This document shows positions 48,751-60,165 of a DNA stretch of 64,000 nucleotides, piece after piece. The stretch comes from Lumnitzera littorea (Eukaryota > Streptophyta > Magnoliopsida > Myrtales > Combretaceae). Where the stretch lies: assembly GCA_024138015.1 (NCBI GenBank), contig JAMXBB010000011.1:80711551-80775550 (forward strand), given 5' to 3'. Below the pieces are notes generated by a model. That model had not been told where the DNA came from, ran no database searches, and saw only the letters and a list, made by a program, of their open reading frames with translations. The position numbers and the translations under genes are program-made. Position 1 is the stretch's first letter. Every line of letters begins with the position of its first letter.

Positions 48751-49060
48751 TGCTAAGGAGGGGTCAACTAATGCTCAATGGGGTTAATTAAGCCCCAAGC
48801 TTACGCTAGACAATCGATGATTGCTCGCTCGACGATCAAGGGTAGCCTACTCAAACAATTGTTATTTAGTTCACTAAGCAAGTCATGATGTGGGGATAGG
48901 CTTGCCATCAACTTACATCTTCATTTGCGTAAGCTTATGGCCTTATAAGAGGGTTACAATATGACATGTGAACCCGCTATCCGCTTGCGCACCTTTTGGT
49001 GTCCCTTATGATGGGCTTTATTCATTGGGCCTTGGTTCAAACGAGAATCGAGTGTTAATA
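48750..49060 (-). repeat. Truncated 5' LTR stub of element A
   Basis: About 311 bp matching 32414-32724, beginning after CTAAGGAGGGGTCAACTAATGC and ending GAGAATCGAGTGTTAATA beside the ATAAG target duplication. The terminal TGTCAACA of the other LTR has become TGTTAATA here. The rest of the LTR and the gag-pol region are absent. Confidence 0.8.
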
Positions 49061-49065
49061 ATAAG

Positions 49066-49739
49066 ACTTAAGAAATGAATAAGAGTCTAATAGTTTTTAA
49101 CTAGCAGACTCCCGTATGCATGCGATGATATAATCAAAATTTAAATATGCTATAGTTCTAAGTTCCATTATAAATGATTTAAGAAGAAGGATTTCTTAAT
49201 GATCACATTGCGTTACCGTAATGTTATAAAAAATTGCACTTGATTTTGATATATTATACCATGAATGATAAAATGAAATCCATCGATAGCTTCATTTTTA
49301 CCGAATTTTAGCAAATCATACCATGAAGAGTAAGATATAAACCGTTAGCAGTTTCATTTTTATCATTGATGAGTATGATTTGTTGAAATTGGATATAATT
49401 TACCATGACGTTACGATTGACAATGTCCCTATAGAATTTCCTAAAGAAGAGATGATACATCATAAGAGTATTTGTTGACGTAGATTAAAATAAATGCAAG
49501 CCACACTTAATTTACTTTTGATAAACCATCATGTACCTAAAAAATAGTAAAGATGATATCAATTAAGGAATTTTGTACATAGAAAATGTAAAACTTTTAA
49601 GTACAACCTGGTATCAACCAACATTTAGTCATTGTAAATCTTGCATTCAATTCAAGGGTAAACTTTTAATCCTAAAAAGCTACAACACACACATATGTAA
49701 TTATGTTTAATCTTTTATTTCGCTTTATTTTTGTTTATC

Positions 49740-49791
<52 letters not shown>

Positions 49792-49828
49792 TGCATATGT
49801 ACATATATTAAATAATATATATCATATA
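49066..49828. other. Intergenic DNA with a TA/CA microsatellite
   Basis: A (TA)n(CA)n microsatellite lies at 49744-49790. Two similar 65-bp stretches (ATACCATGAATGATAAAATG near 49257 and ATACCATGAAGAGTAAGAT near 49318) form a small direct repeat. No gene was seen. Confidence 0.5.
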
Positions 49829-52782
49829 TGTAAGCCCCTAAAATCACAATTAAAACAATCATATCTAAATTTAAGGTTTTTGAAAAAAGCTCCTTGATTG
49901 GGTTTGATTTTTATAATGTAGTTATAAAAGTTAATAGAAATGACTCAGTAAACTTTAATTTTAAAAATGAAATAATCAAATGACAATTCTTACTATAAAC
50001 TTACATGTACGATATTATACTTTATTTATCGAGACCTCTAAATTCAAACCTTGGGTTGTAATGAGATATCAAAGATAAATTAATTAACTTACATAATTAA
50101 TAATATTATATAAAGTCAGAAGAGGCTTAGGTAACCACCTTCTTTAAAATTACTATCTAAACCTCCAATTGAAAATTATATAACAAAAAGGTCAACACTT
50201 AAATAACTTATCAAATGTTTTATATATTAATCAAATTGGCATTTTCCTCAATTTCACTTCCCATCTCTCCCTATTAGTTTTCCCTATAAATCTCTCTTAG
50301 TTAATAAGATCGGTGTAAATAACTCCAATATCTATGGGAAATTAACTATGGCTATAGACAAGTCGCTCTCTAATTGAATGTAGAAATTGAATTCAAATTT
50401 ATAATTCTCTAGATCAAGCATAAAAGTGTGCATTCATATATTTATAATATTTAAAATTTTTAATAAAAATATGAGTATTAACAACTCCAATATCTACGAC
50501 AAGTTAACCGTGGATGTGGATAAATTACTCTATAGTAGAATGTGAAAGTTGAATTCAAATTTGGAGTTCTCTAGAACAAATGCAAAAGTTTGCGTTTATA
50601 TATTTATAATATTTAAAATTTTTTAATAAATTTAAATTACTTAAGACACCAAATGAATAATGATGAGTTACATGGATTTTTTTTTAATTAAAAATACAAA
50701 AAAGAAGTAAGATAGTTAAAAAAAAAAAAACAAATTAGCCACTTTAATGTTATAAATTTTATATGTAATTATTTTATACTCACAACGCCAGTGTGTTATC
50801 CGCTACTAAAATTGTAATGCCAAGGAAAATTATTTTCAAATGCAGGGGCATTATAGTCATTCTTGCACTTAAATCCTCCTCTTCTTAAACTAACTTACAG
50901 CTACCTTATCCTTTCCTCTTAAACCCTAAACCTTCATGTAGCCACTAACCCTTCTCCTTCTCTCCTTCTCTCCTTCTTTAAACCCCCTCTAAAACCTTAG
51001 TTGTATAAGGCACTTGAGCCCCCATTTTCTTAAGGAAAATTCATGCAAAATCAATTTTAAGGTAAGATTAAGTGTCTAAACTTCATTTCTTAACTTGTTT
51101 CCTTGAAAATCATTCATTCCAATAGGTTTTCTTAGCTAATCTCTTAAAATCCAAATTTGTGTGCTTGAGTTTTTAGTTTGATCTTTCGGGTTTAACTTGC
51201 TCTTAAATTCCCAGCTCGTGTTCTTACATTTCAAGTAAGTTCTCTTCATCTTTACTCTTATCATTTAAGTTGGTTTCTTGAAGTTTGTTGATAGATTTAG
51301 GGGTTTAAGTTTGCGTTTAAGCTTAAATTTATAGTTTAGATAGTGTAAAATTGTGTTTTGTTGATGGGTTGATAAGTAATCAAAGTAGATTTGAGGATGG
51401 AATTTGAAGTTTTGTTGCTATTCTCGTTCAAACCATAGGCATGGTTCCAATGGAACCATGGGCATGGTTGTAACTAGTCTTCTGGTTTGTTAAGGACCAA
51501 TCAGCCGGTTCCCCTTGAACCATATTGCTAGTTTACACTAGAAGGTTGAACCAAGTTTTCTTTTGTTCCTTATTCTTAAACCAGCTTTTTTGTGTGCCAA
51601 TCTATTTCCTAAAGCATATTTTATTCTCTAAACCATTTTTGAACATCTTAATTGTTATAACTTGTTTACAAACATTTTTTACAACGAATTAAATTTTATT
51701 TTCAAACTTTCTTCCTTAAAACCTCTAAATCCTCATTCCAAGTATTTCAATCGTTCCTTTCCTAAGCCAAGGTCTAATCTTTACCCTTTTATTTAACTAT
51801 AGTTACCCTTAGAATCATAGAATAAGATGTGAGTTTAGGGAACCTTTAGGGGTTGTTAACTAAAGATGCATTAGCTTGCTTAAAATGTTTAGAGTGGATT
51901 GTTTAAAATGAAAGAATAAAAAAAGTTTATTGTTATAATTGTCGAGTCGTTAGATTTGGGTATGATTAACTTAAACTTTGTAATTGGTTTAAAGAAGGCC
52001 TTCCAAATACGTAGTGCTTATTTGTTTGGTTATGCTTACTAGGCTACATAAGATCTAACCGAACTAATCTATATTTGGCTTAAATGAATGGTTTGTTGAT
52101 TTTGCTTAGCCCAATCGCTCTAGGGGTACGTAGTGGTAGTTCCTTAAAAGAACAACTACTAATCATATGTGAAGATTCCCTAATGAACTTTCATATAGGA
52201 TAATGCATATAGAATTCTAGGTGTTTTTGAACCCAAATGTAAAGGACTTAAAGGCAAATGTATATTTATACCCACATATGTATGTGGACAAAGATTAAGA
52301 TGTGGCAAGATCGTAAGTACTCCTTTATTGGTTGTTCACTTAAATAAAAAATAATTAATTTACTGTTCACTTTATACTTGATATAATTTGCAATAGTGTG
52401 CATGTATGTGACTCGATTTGGCATTTGTGTGTGCTTGTACATCACATACTAAGTTTCAACTTATTTCTTTAATTTTATAGCTACAGGTTGATTCAATAAG
52501 TCGTAATAAGTATGGAAATTGCTATCTTTAGATTAGGAAAAAGAAGCATTAGTTTTGTATATTGTAGAAAATTAAGATCTAGTTATTTAGGATATTTGTG
52601 GCTAAAGTGACTTGCCTATGAGTTACTCTAATTAATGTATTTAGAGAATTAATGTTTTTTATTTAATAAGCGGTTGTTGTAAGCAATTTTGGAGATTATA
52701 ATTAGTTTTAAAACCTTAACATGTCATTAGAAAACTGGGGATATGTAGCGTGTTTAGCGCCCTTAAATTATAAGGCGTTACA
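49829..52782 (+). mobile_element. LTR B4, distant relative of B1-B3
   Basis: 2954 bp starting TGTAAGCCCCTAAAATCAC and ending AAGGCGTTACA. It aligns in order with the first part of B3 (for example the GATTGG..TTTGA and GTAATGAGATATC/GCAACGAGAAC region) and has a TATA box (CCCTATAAAT, 50282-50291). No gag, pol or primer site was seen, so it is probably another solo LTR. A clean target duplication was not found: ATATA precedes it and AAAAT follows. It may therefore have eroded ends. Confidence 0.6.
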
Positions 52783-54460
52783 AAAATATATGTGTTCACT
52801 TAAAATAGATAATGTTGGTCCTATATAAAATATCAAGAGAGGGTGGGGGTGAATTGATATCTTTAAAAATTTTTGAAACTTTTTCGATGTGAATAAAATT
52901 ACCCCTCTTAATAACTTAGATTGGTGAATAGTGATACTTTAATAATTCAACACAAATAATATGATTAAATAATAAAAAATTAAGAGAAATAGGAAGGAGA
53001 ATATTAAGTTGAAGAGTTATAGAGCTTAAGCCTTTTGCCTACTGCTTTCTTTTAACTCTACTGTTGGGGACCCGATCTACTTTACTGGTGTCATTTCACT
53101 TGATTTACTGAATAAAAAAAATCATGAGAAGTTTACAAGAATTTGCCACACATACGATCTAGGTTAATTACTTATCTATAGAGTATAATCTAACTTCTCT
53201 CAAATAACAAATAATGTTTACAAAATACAAGTGAGAACAACAATACAAATCTTAAATAATTTGTTATTTGAGAGAAGTTAGATTGCACTAACAAAAATGA
53301 GCATTGATAAATAATCAGCTTCCGTTCAACTCTTTGCATAAATATCTAAGAAGCATTCTATACTCTTTTAGACAGTAGAGAATAACTATAATCAGAGTAT
53401 AAAGTATACGTAATTTCTTCTCAGAATCATACTCAACATTTTGAATCCTTTCTCCTTTTATAATGAAGTTTTCTAATGACTAAATTTGTTGAAGATTATA
53501 TTCACTTCATGTTTATCCATTTTCAACATTAAAAATAATCCATAGACATTTTAGAGAAAATCTTGAAGTTTGAATTTTTAAACTAGATCTTATAAACTTG
53601 TTTCGGTAAGATATACTTTGATCAACAATTTCCAGATAAGTTTAAAATGTGAAATTAAAATCCCAGAAAACTTAAGATCATCCTTATCCTTATCCAAACT
53701 TAGATATTTTATTATAGGTTATATTAAAAAATTAATTTGCTTAAAGATAATCCCTAAGGCTTAATTCCAACATAAGTAAAATGGGATTAAGTATATTTCC
53801 CTAATACACCCAATCTAATGAAGTTAGGTTTTGTTCATTTTGAATCTAATGTTTGTAAAATTTTTCAATGTTACTTTTCGAGACTGGTTATCTAAACAAC
53901 CTTTTGAAAAATCTTAGTTTACTTATCGTCAAAGTCTCTGAATAATTTTCCAAAGTACTGTATTGACTCTTCTTGTAAAAACTTTTAAAACATTCTTTAA
54001 AGGTTTTCATACTTATCTTTTTTTCAAATAATTTAAACCTTCTGAATACAACTCGAAATACAATGTTAAACTTTTTGAAGAACTATCTGAATACCTGCAT
54101 ACTTGTTAGTCCATTAGCATTTCTCTTTTTTTGTTATCATCAAAATTTATGAGAGTTATTTAATAGATAGTCTATAATAAATATACCTGTAATTTATCTA
54201 AAACCCCTAAATATGGAGAAATTATACCCTAAACATTAAAGTTAATCAAAAGTAACAATGAAAAACTAATTAATCTACCTCAAAAAATGACTTGGCAACA
54301 CCTAATGACATTACAAGGCTAAGTCATCAATTCAAACTACTAAAATAAGCCACCTCATGCTTGGAAATTATCAAATTAAAAGGGAAACTATATCCAAACT
54401 TGAGAATCAAGTATTTAGCCTAACCCAAGCTAATATAGGTCACCTTTGGTTAGGCCATAA
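52783..54460. mobile_element. Possible Ty1/copia-like LTR remnant
   Basis: TGTTGGTCCTATATAAAATATC at 52813, followed by AGAGAGGGTGGGGGTGAATTG, resembles a start motif I recognise from many plant LTRs. The right end was not found. A perfect 26-bp inverted repeat lies at 53187-53212 and 53259-53284. No coding domain was seen. Element type and length are inference. Confidence 0.35.
53187..53284. repeat. Perfect 26-bp inverted repeat with a 46-base loop
   Basis: The arms 53187-53212 (AATCTAACTTCTCTCAAATA...) and 53259-53284 (its exact reverse complement) can form a strong hairpin. No terminator, tRNA or miRNA context is evident. Confidence 0.9.
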
Positions 54461-56343
54461 TTATTCAATTTTAGGAAGATAGAAAATCATAGGAAAATTA
54501 AAGAAAAATTCTGAAAAATAGAAAAGAAATAAAGTTGCAATTTGATCAAGATAGTTTAAAGACAAAACCAAGACTTGCTGATGAACCCTATTGGTTCTTT
54601 TCAAATATATATAAAAATAAATAAATAAACCCCGTTGGTTTCTAGTAAAGCTACCCATGCTTGGGCCTAGCTAAATCTACAGCCTTCCTATGACCAATGG
54701 TAACTGGAGCTATAGCAATTGGTAGGCCCCTATTTTCCCCTAATTTTGTTTTAATTTCTTAAAATATTAAATTAATGAAATTAAATAATAGAAAAATTAT
54801 TCCCAAATTATTTTAAATATAGTTTCTCTCTCTTTCTCTCTTTTTGGTGAAATTCTAAATTTTTATAGTACTTGCTTAATTATTTATTTATTTTTTTTTT
54901 TTTTTTGTAAGCTAATTCTATCTTCTATTTAGCCTAGAACAACTTGGGGTTGAGTTTTCAATAGCTCAAACGAGTGTCTAACCTTCAAGGTAATTCAAGA
55001 GATGGTGCATAAGGATATTGATCATGGGGAATACCTTATACTCAACAGGCAAAGCAATGATGATGCACTAAGCCAAGTTCTAAAGTCCGCAAAGTATGGC
55101 CCTTATGATGGGACTAAAGCTTGGGATTGCCTTGGATGAGCTTAGAGTCCCTTGGATGAGCTTGGAGTCCAATCATTATAGGTTAATGATTGATGGGTAG
55201 TAAATAGATAGTAAAAACTTTAAATATGGTATGTGTGTGTGTGTATGCATACGTGTGTGTAAATAAAAGAACTAGAGGTTAAAGAAATTATAACGTAAAA
55301 TCTATAAATATGCTAACTTATTCCTTTATATTAATTGACAAGATCATAGGCCTATGTTGTTATTTGCTTAGGTAACTTTTAAGTGGCATAAAGAAAACTC
55401 CCCTAATGAATAAAGAACCCATATGTGGTGGTTTCTTTTAGAAATGACTAATTGAGATATGTTTAGATTGATAGATAATATTATCGATACTTCCTGTAGA
55501 GGAATTTTGTATAGTTGGAAAGATTAATGGTATCTTATGACCTTAGAGTTAGGGCATTGATATAATCACTATATAGCAGTTATGGCCTTTAAGGATTGTT
55601 ACTTACATAGTATTGGAGCCATAGCTATGATGATCCCAATATTATATTTCCCGACTAAGATGAAGCCTGCCAAACCTTATCCTATAGGCATTGATCATGT
55701 CCTCGTAGGTATGCCTCATATCCCAAGGCAATACCCAACTGGAATCATAGACTCCTTCCCTTGAACTCCTTATCTTATAAATGAAAAGATTAATGAGTCG
55801 TTGGAGCCATTTGGTCCAAATCAAGAAGTTGTAGAGGAGATTCCCCATGATATATATTAGACGAGTACGAGGAGATCTTATAGGGAGACTTACAAGAGAC
55901 TCCAATTAAGAAATCTAAGGAAGATCTTGGGGATGACTTGAGTGAAGCCCTAGCTCAAGCTACAACTAAGGAGATTGAGCAAAGGATGTAACTTTAGGAA
56001 ATAGTTAAGAGTAATACAAGGTGAATGGGTTCATGAGGTAATAGTCATATTGGAGACCCGGAAGTCATATAGGTGAGTTATAACAATGAAGCAGTTAGTT
56101 GGGTGAATTCTAACATGGGAGAAGTTGATTAGATACCAATGGAAGATGACTTCAGCTAGTTATAATAAGTGAGAGTGATCAATATGTTTGTTAATGTAGC
56201 TAGTTATTTAGGATCAATGCAAAGGTTTGTTTATGATAGAAGATTATAGAAATTTTGGTGTATCAAGTCTTTTAATGTACCTTGATTCTTTTTGGTATAA
56301 CTTGATATTTTGATTTACTTTTACTTGTCTAAACATTTTCGTA
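54461..56343. other. AT-rich region with possible decayed coding stretch
   Basis: From about 54950 to 56130 base composition is less AT-biased. Short plus-strand frames read HKDIDHGEYLILNRQSNDDA and AMMIPILYFPTKMKPAKPY with stops between them, which suggests a broken gene or transposon ORF. I do not recognise the protein. A GT/TG tract lies near 55231-55260, and a repeated CCTTGGATGAGCTTRGAGTC pair lies at 55130-55170. Confidence 0.35.
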
Positions 56344-58903
56344 TATTTAACTTGATTTTTTGGTTTTCTTTATTATTTTATTTCATTTCCCACTTTTTGA
56401 TTAATATTAAACCTTAACGTATTCAATATTAATAATCAACTAGAAAAATTGGGAAATTTTAATCCTTAAAAAAAAATTTTGGAGTTGTTGCTCAATTGGA
56501 TTTGAGAAAAAGAAAAATCGTAATTAATTAGGTGGATTGATTACGATTTAACTATTGGTCTTTAATTTCAATATAATAAAAATCAGAGGGTTTCGAATTC
56601 GAGTGCTAATATATTAAACCTTAATGGATACCATTATTACTTTTCCGAAATTAGGCTTATTAATCAAAATTGTCATTTTTTAAAAATATTTTTAAGAAAA
56701 AAAAACCAAAAGAAAATAATAAAAAACAAACCTAAGTTTCTATAAATTTTAATATCACCTCAAATATGTCTACATACCCACTAATTGGAATTAAATGATC
56801 GTAATTTTTTTTGAAAATTTTAATGTATTGGTTTATTTTAACTTTGAAAACCGATCGAATTTATGTTTTTATCAATTTAGTTTATTCAAAAAAAAAATTC
56901 TAAAGGGTCTTAATTTTTTAGTATTTAAAAAAAACTCTTTAAAACATCCTAATTTTTTTTAAAAAAGTTTTTTGTTAATTTTTATTTCTAAAAAAAATTT
57001 TCTAAATGAGAATTCCTAAAAAAACTAATATTAAGAAAAAGTCCTAAGCTAAGATATATATATTGTTTTATATTTCAAAAACAACCACTAAACAAATCAA
57101 TCATAAAATAAATAATAAATAATAATAATAATAATAAAAGTTAGAATCGAACCTGAATTGATTAAGGAGTTGGTCGTGTGCTGTACGAAATGGGACAGAG
57201 CTTGCTGTGATCGAGGCTTAGTAGTCAGGCAGGCTTGTGCGCGAGTTCGTGGCCGTGCGAAAGGGGACGGAGCTTGCTGGAACTGCTCGGAGTGTGAGTG
57301 AGGCGTAGGCTGAGTGTCGTGCGACTGTGATTGTGTTTGGTGTTGTGTCAGTACGGAGAGGACAGTGGCTGTGGAGTTGGAGTGTAGCGCTGTTTGTGGA
57401 CATTAGGAAATGGCTGATAGGTGTTTAGGATGTGCGAGGAGTGGGATTGGGACGTGTATTGCATTGGTCGTGTATGTGTGTGATGTGCTATGTGGAATTG
57501 TGGTGGCGAGCTGCAGCTGGCGTGGACAGTATTGTGCAACAGTGGCGTATCAGTTGTTGCGTGAAGCTGTGGTCTCAGGTCGTGCAACTGCAGTCGGTTG
57601 GAGAGTGCTGCTCATGTGTTGTCACCGTGTTCTGCTTGATTTGTAGGGGTCACAACTGGAGTTGCTGTCAATGCTTGTGACCCACAGTGAATGTGTGGAT
57701 GGTGTTGGGTTCGAAGTGTAGAGCTTGATCGTAAGTAGATGTATACGAGGATGGGGACGCCGTAACTGTGTGGATGTGAGGCCACTGTGTTTGTGAAGTG
57801 GATTGTGTCTAGCGACGTGCAGAGTGAGGCCTGTTGGAGATTGTGTTCGCTGTGTCACTGATGTGGGTAAAGATTAGATACTAGAGTTTGGCGTGCGCAA
57901 GCAATGGTCTAAGGAGTGAGGGCTGGATTACTATTTGGTGTTACGGCATATGAGTTTTGGGCATGTGTGTTCGGTGGAGCAGTGGACATAATGTTTAGGT
58001 TAGGGACGTGGTGCTGTTGTTGGAGCGTCAGTTGAAGTTATGTTACTGCTCTTGCTGTTGACTGTGGTTACTTTAGCGTGTTGCACGACGTAGGTTAAGG
58101 ATGGAGATGATGAGGTGATAGTGTAGTGACGATTGATGATAAGCTGAAGGCAAGGAAAAGAATGCTCGTGGGGGAGATCCATGAGTGCTTGGTTGCTGTT
58201 GCGTTCGTGGCTGCTGTATGGGGGAGTAAGTCGATGAGTGTGTTGGCCTGGCAGCGAGGATGGAGCTTCTGTTTTGTTGTTGTACGGAAGTGGATTGTTG
58301 ACTGGTTGTGTTTGGTTTTATTACTGCGGACGAATGGGTGGTCAGCAGGGGGTGATGACTGTGTGCCAGGATGGGAATCTTAATCTTGCGTCGGTGACTT
58401 ATTGCTAATCTCTGGGCAACGCGATATTTTGTGGATTACGAAGGGAGGTCTGTTATGGATAGCTGTACAGCAAGAGCAACATAAGATCAGGGATTTAGGT
58501 TGCCTACGAGTATCTCTATTGAAAAGACCTCCTTTCATACCGCACGATTGTTATATATTAAAAGAAAAAGAATTTATCTGCCCAGTAAAATTTGAACCTT
58601 GATCTTAAGCTAATTTAATTCCAATACTCAAATACTTAAAATGTTGACCTATATTCTAATATTTAATATAATTAAATGGTACTTTAGTTACATGGTTTTC
58701 TAAAATAAAGTTATCAGATTGATTAAACTTAAAATGTTTTACTTTCTAAAATTCTATTTTTAAAAAAAAAATCTTTATAATTTTTCCTCTTTTCATTTTT
58801 TGTATTTTTATCATATTTTAATTTTTTTAATTAATTTTTTTATTTTTAAATTAAGACCCTTTTAAAAAAACAAAAATGAGAGGAAAAAAATTGACCGGCT
58901 CCA
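56344..58903 (-). mobile_element. LTR D3, diverged relative of D1 and D2
   Basis: The minus strand is homologous to D2 through its 3' half: an ACTTGATTTTTTGG end, AATCAACTAGAAAAATTGG, the GGTGGATTGATTACG region at 56545-56565 and the GATACCATTATTAC region near 56620. The central segment (57180-58400) is GC-richer, like the D2 leader, but diverged. The far end near 58903 (read inward TGGAGCCGGTCAATTTTTTTCC) is only approximately like the D1/D2 start, and no target duplication was found. Open frames inside are shadows without domains. Boundaries are approximate. Confidence 0.55.
58588..58660 (-). promoter_or_regulatory. tRNA-like module in LTR D3
   Basis: On the minus strand a TAGGTCAACATTTTAAGTAT stretch (degraded A-box position) is followed by AAGGTTCAAATTTTACTGG, whose GGTTCAAATTT (58588-58598) is B-box-like. 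Position and spacing match the modules in D1 and D2. Confidence 0.45.
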
Positions 58904-59329
58904 AAAGGTAAAGAGAGATTGTTAATTATCTAAACCCATAAATTGTAAAAATAACTATTTTAAATACAAAAGAAAAGTTTAATTAAGAAATTTTTACGAT
59001 TCTGTATTTTATTTTAATAAGATCGATCTTACTTTCTATTACACCATGAATTTAATGTTAATTAATTTAAATAATTAAAAATATAATCGGTTCAATAATT
59101 TAAATTTAATGAATATTAAATTAAAAATTAAATAGAGAATATAATCAATTCTATAAAAAATATAGATAAGACCATAAAAAAATTTCTTTAATTATATTGT
59201 CACGAAATACTCCTATAATATAGGTTTGACTAGCGGGTAAAACTAATTACCTAAGTTTACAGGTAAAAACCAAACAAAAAAGTCACCACAGTAAATCAAA
59301 ATTCAAAATGTATATGAAGCCTCCTAAAA
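58904..59329. other. AT-rich spacer upstream of the DPH5 gene
   Basis: Non-coding, AT-rich. It must contain the DPH5 promoter, but no single clear TATA box stands out. Plus-strand AAACCCTAGCC (59338-59348), just downstream, is a telo-box-like motif common in plant genes for translation components. Confidence 0.45.
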
Positions 59330-59402
59330 CCCTCCTAAACCCTAGCCTATTCCATCTTCGATCTTTTACATTGCCGGAGCTTCTCTCTCTCTCCCTCTCC
59401 CG
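59330..59402 (+). other. Probable 5'UTR exon of the DPH5-like gene
   Basis: A telo-box-like AAACCCTAG and a CT-rich leader (CTTCTCTCTCTCTCCCTCTCC) end in a consensus donor, CCCG|GTGAGC, at 59402/59403. Good acceptors lie before the ATG (TTTTTTCAG at 60091 or GGACAG at 60105), implying a leader intron of about 0.7 kb. The start of transcription is not determined. Confidence 0.55.
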
Positions 59403-60165
59403 GTGAGCAATTTATGTTCCTGTAATAATAATGCAAATGTACAAACCCAAGTTGATTAGAATCAATTACTCCAAATCCATCCACCAATTAATCCATTTTC
59501 CAATTTCTATACACTAGATATGTATATTGATTAATTCTTTGGTCGTTGCCATTTTCCACGCAATATTCGTATGTTTGTTCTTTTTTTGGTTGGACGCAGT
59601 ATTTCTATGTATTACTTGATGCATATTATTTGCTGAAAATCATTGTTTGGGCAATTAAAGTTGCCCGTGCAGTTGGAATATATCAGTTTTACTTAAAACG
59701 TTATGATACAATGTTCGTGTTCGTGCTAATCGACTTATTTAGGATACGTAGATAGAAGAGAGGTTGATTTTTGAGTGATAAAAGGAATTGGTCGGATATG
59801 TAAATGAATCAATTATTGCAACCACAACTATCGATTCATTTTTTTATTTTTATCAGACTTATACGTTGATTAACTCTTTCTTAATTGTTATTATCGGAGC
59901 AGTATTTATGCATATATCTTGTTGATATCACTGAAAAATTGTTGATTCTTTGGTGAAATGCTTTGATATTATGTTAGAATGTATTATCTTTTGGGTAATT
60001 AAATTTGCTAGTGAAGATTTAGCAGTGTCACTGTGCAAGAGTTAAGATGAACTTTATGTTTGGCTTTGTAATAATAGACTTATTTTTTCAGTTTATTATG
60101 GACAGGAGAAATAAGGGATCAAAGCAATTAACAGCGAGGAACGAGTACGACCAGGAAGAGAAGAA

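Larger units (their letters stand above)
31876..49060 (-). mobile_element. Element A: Tat/gypsy-like LTR retrotransposon remnant, host of nested insertions
   Basis: Matching ATAAG target duplications at 31871-31875 and 49061-49065 bracket this 17.2-kb span. Orientation is minus: the 849-bp left LTR (TG...CA ends; inverted TGTTGA/TCAACA tips) is the 3' LTR, preceded on that strand by a polypurine tract (GAGGGGTGGGGGGATAAG). Only about 311 bp of the right (5') LTR survives. Subtracting solo LTRs B1 and B2 leaves about 3.3 kb: LTR, a promoter, an antisense protein-coding remnant and the LTR stub. No gag or pol was found, so these were lost together with most of the 5' LTR. An antisense ORF between pol and the 3' LTR is known in some Tat-lineage gypsy elements. 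Lineage assignment is inference. Confidence 0.8.

Noticed and set aside
57218..58383. Several ORFs on both strands in the GC-rich part of D3
   Set aside because: Overlapping opposite-strand frames without domains, caused by higher GC content with few stops.
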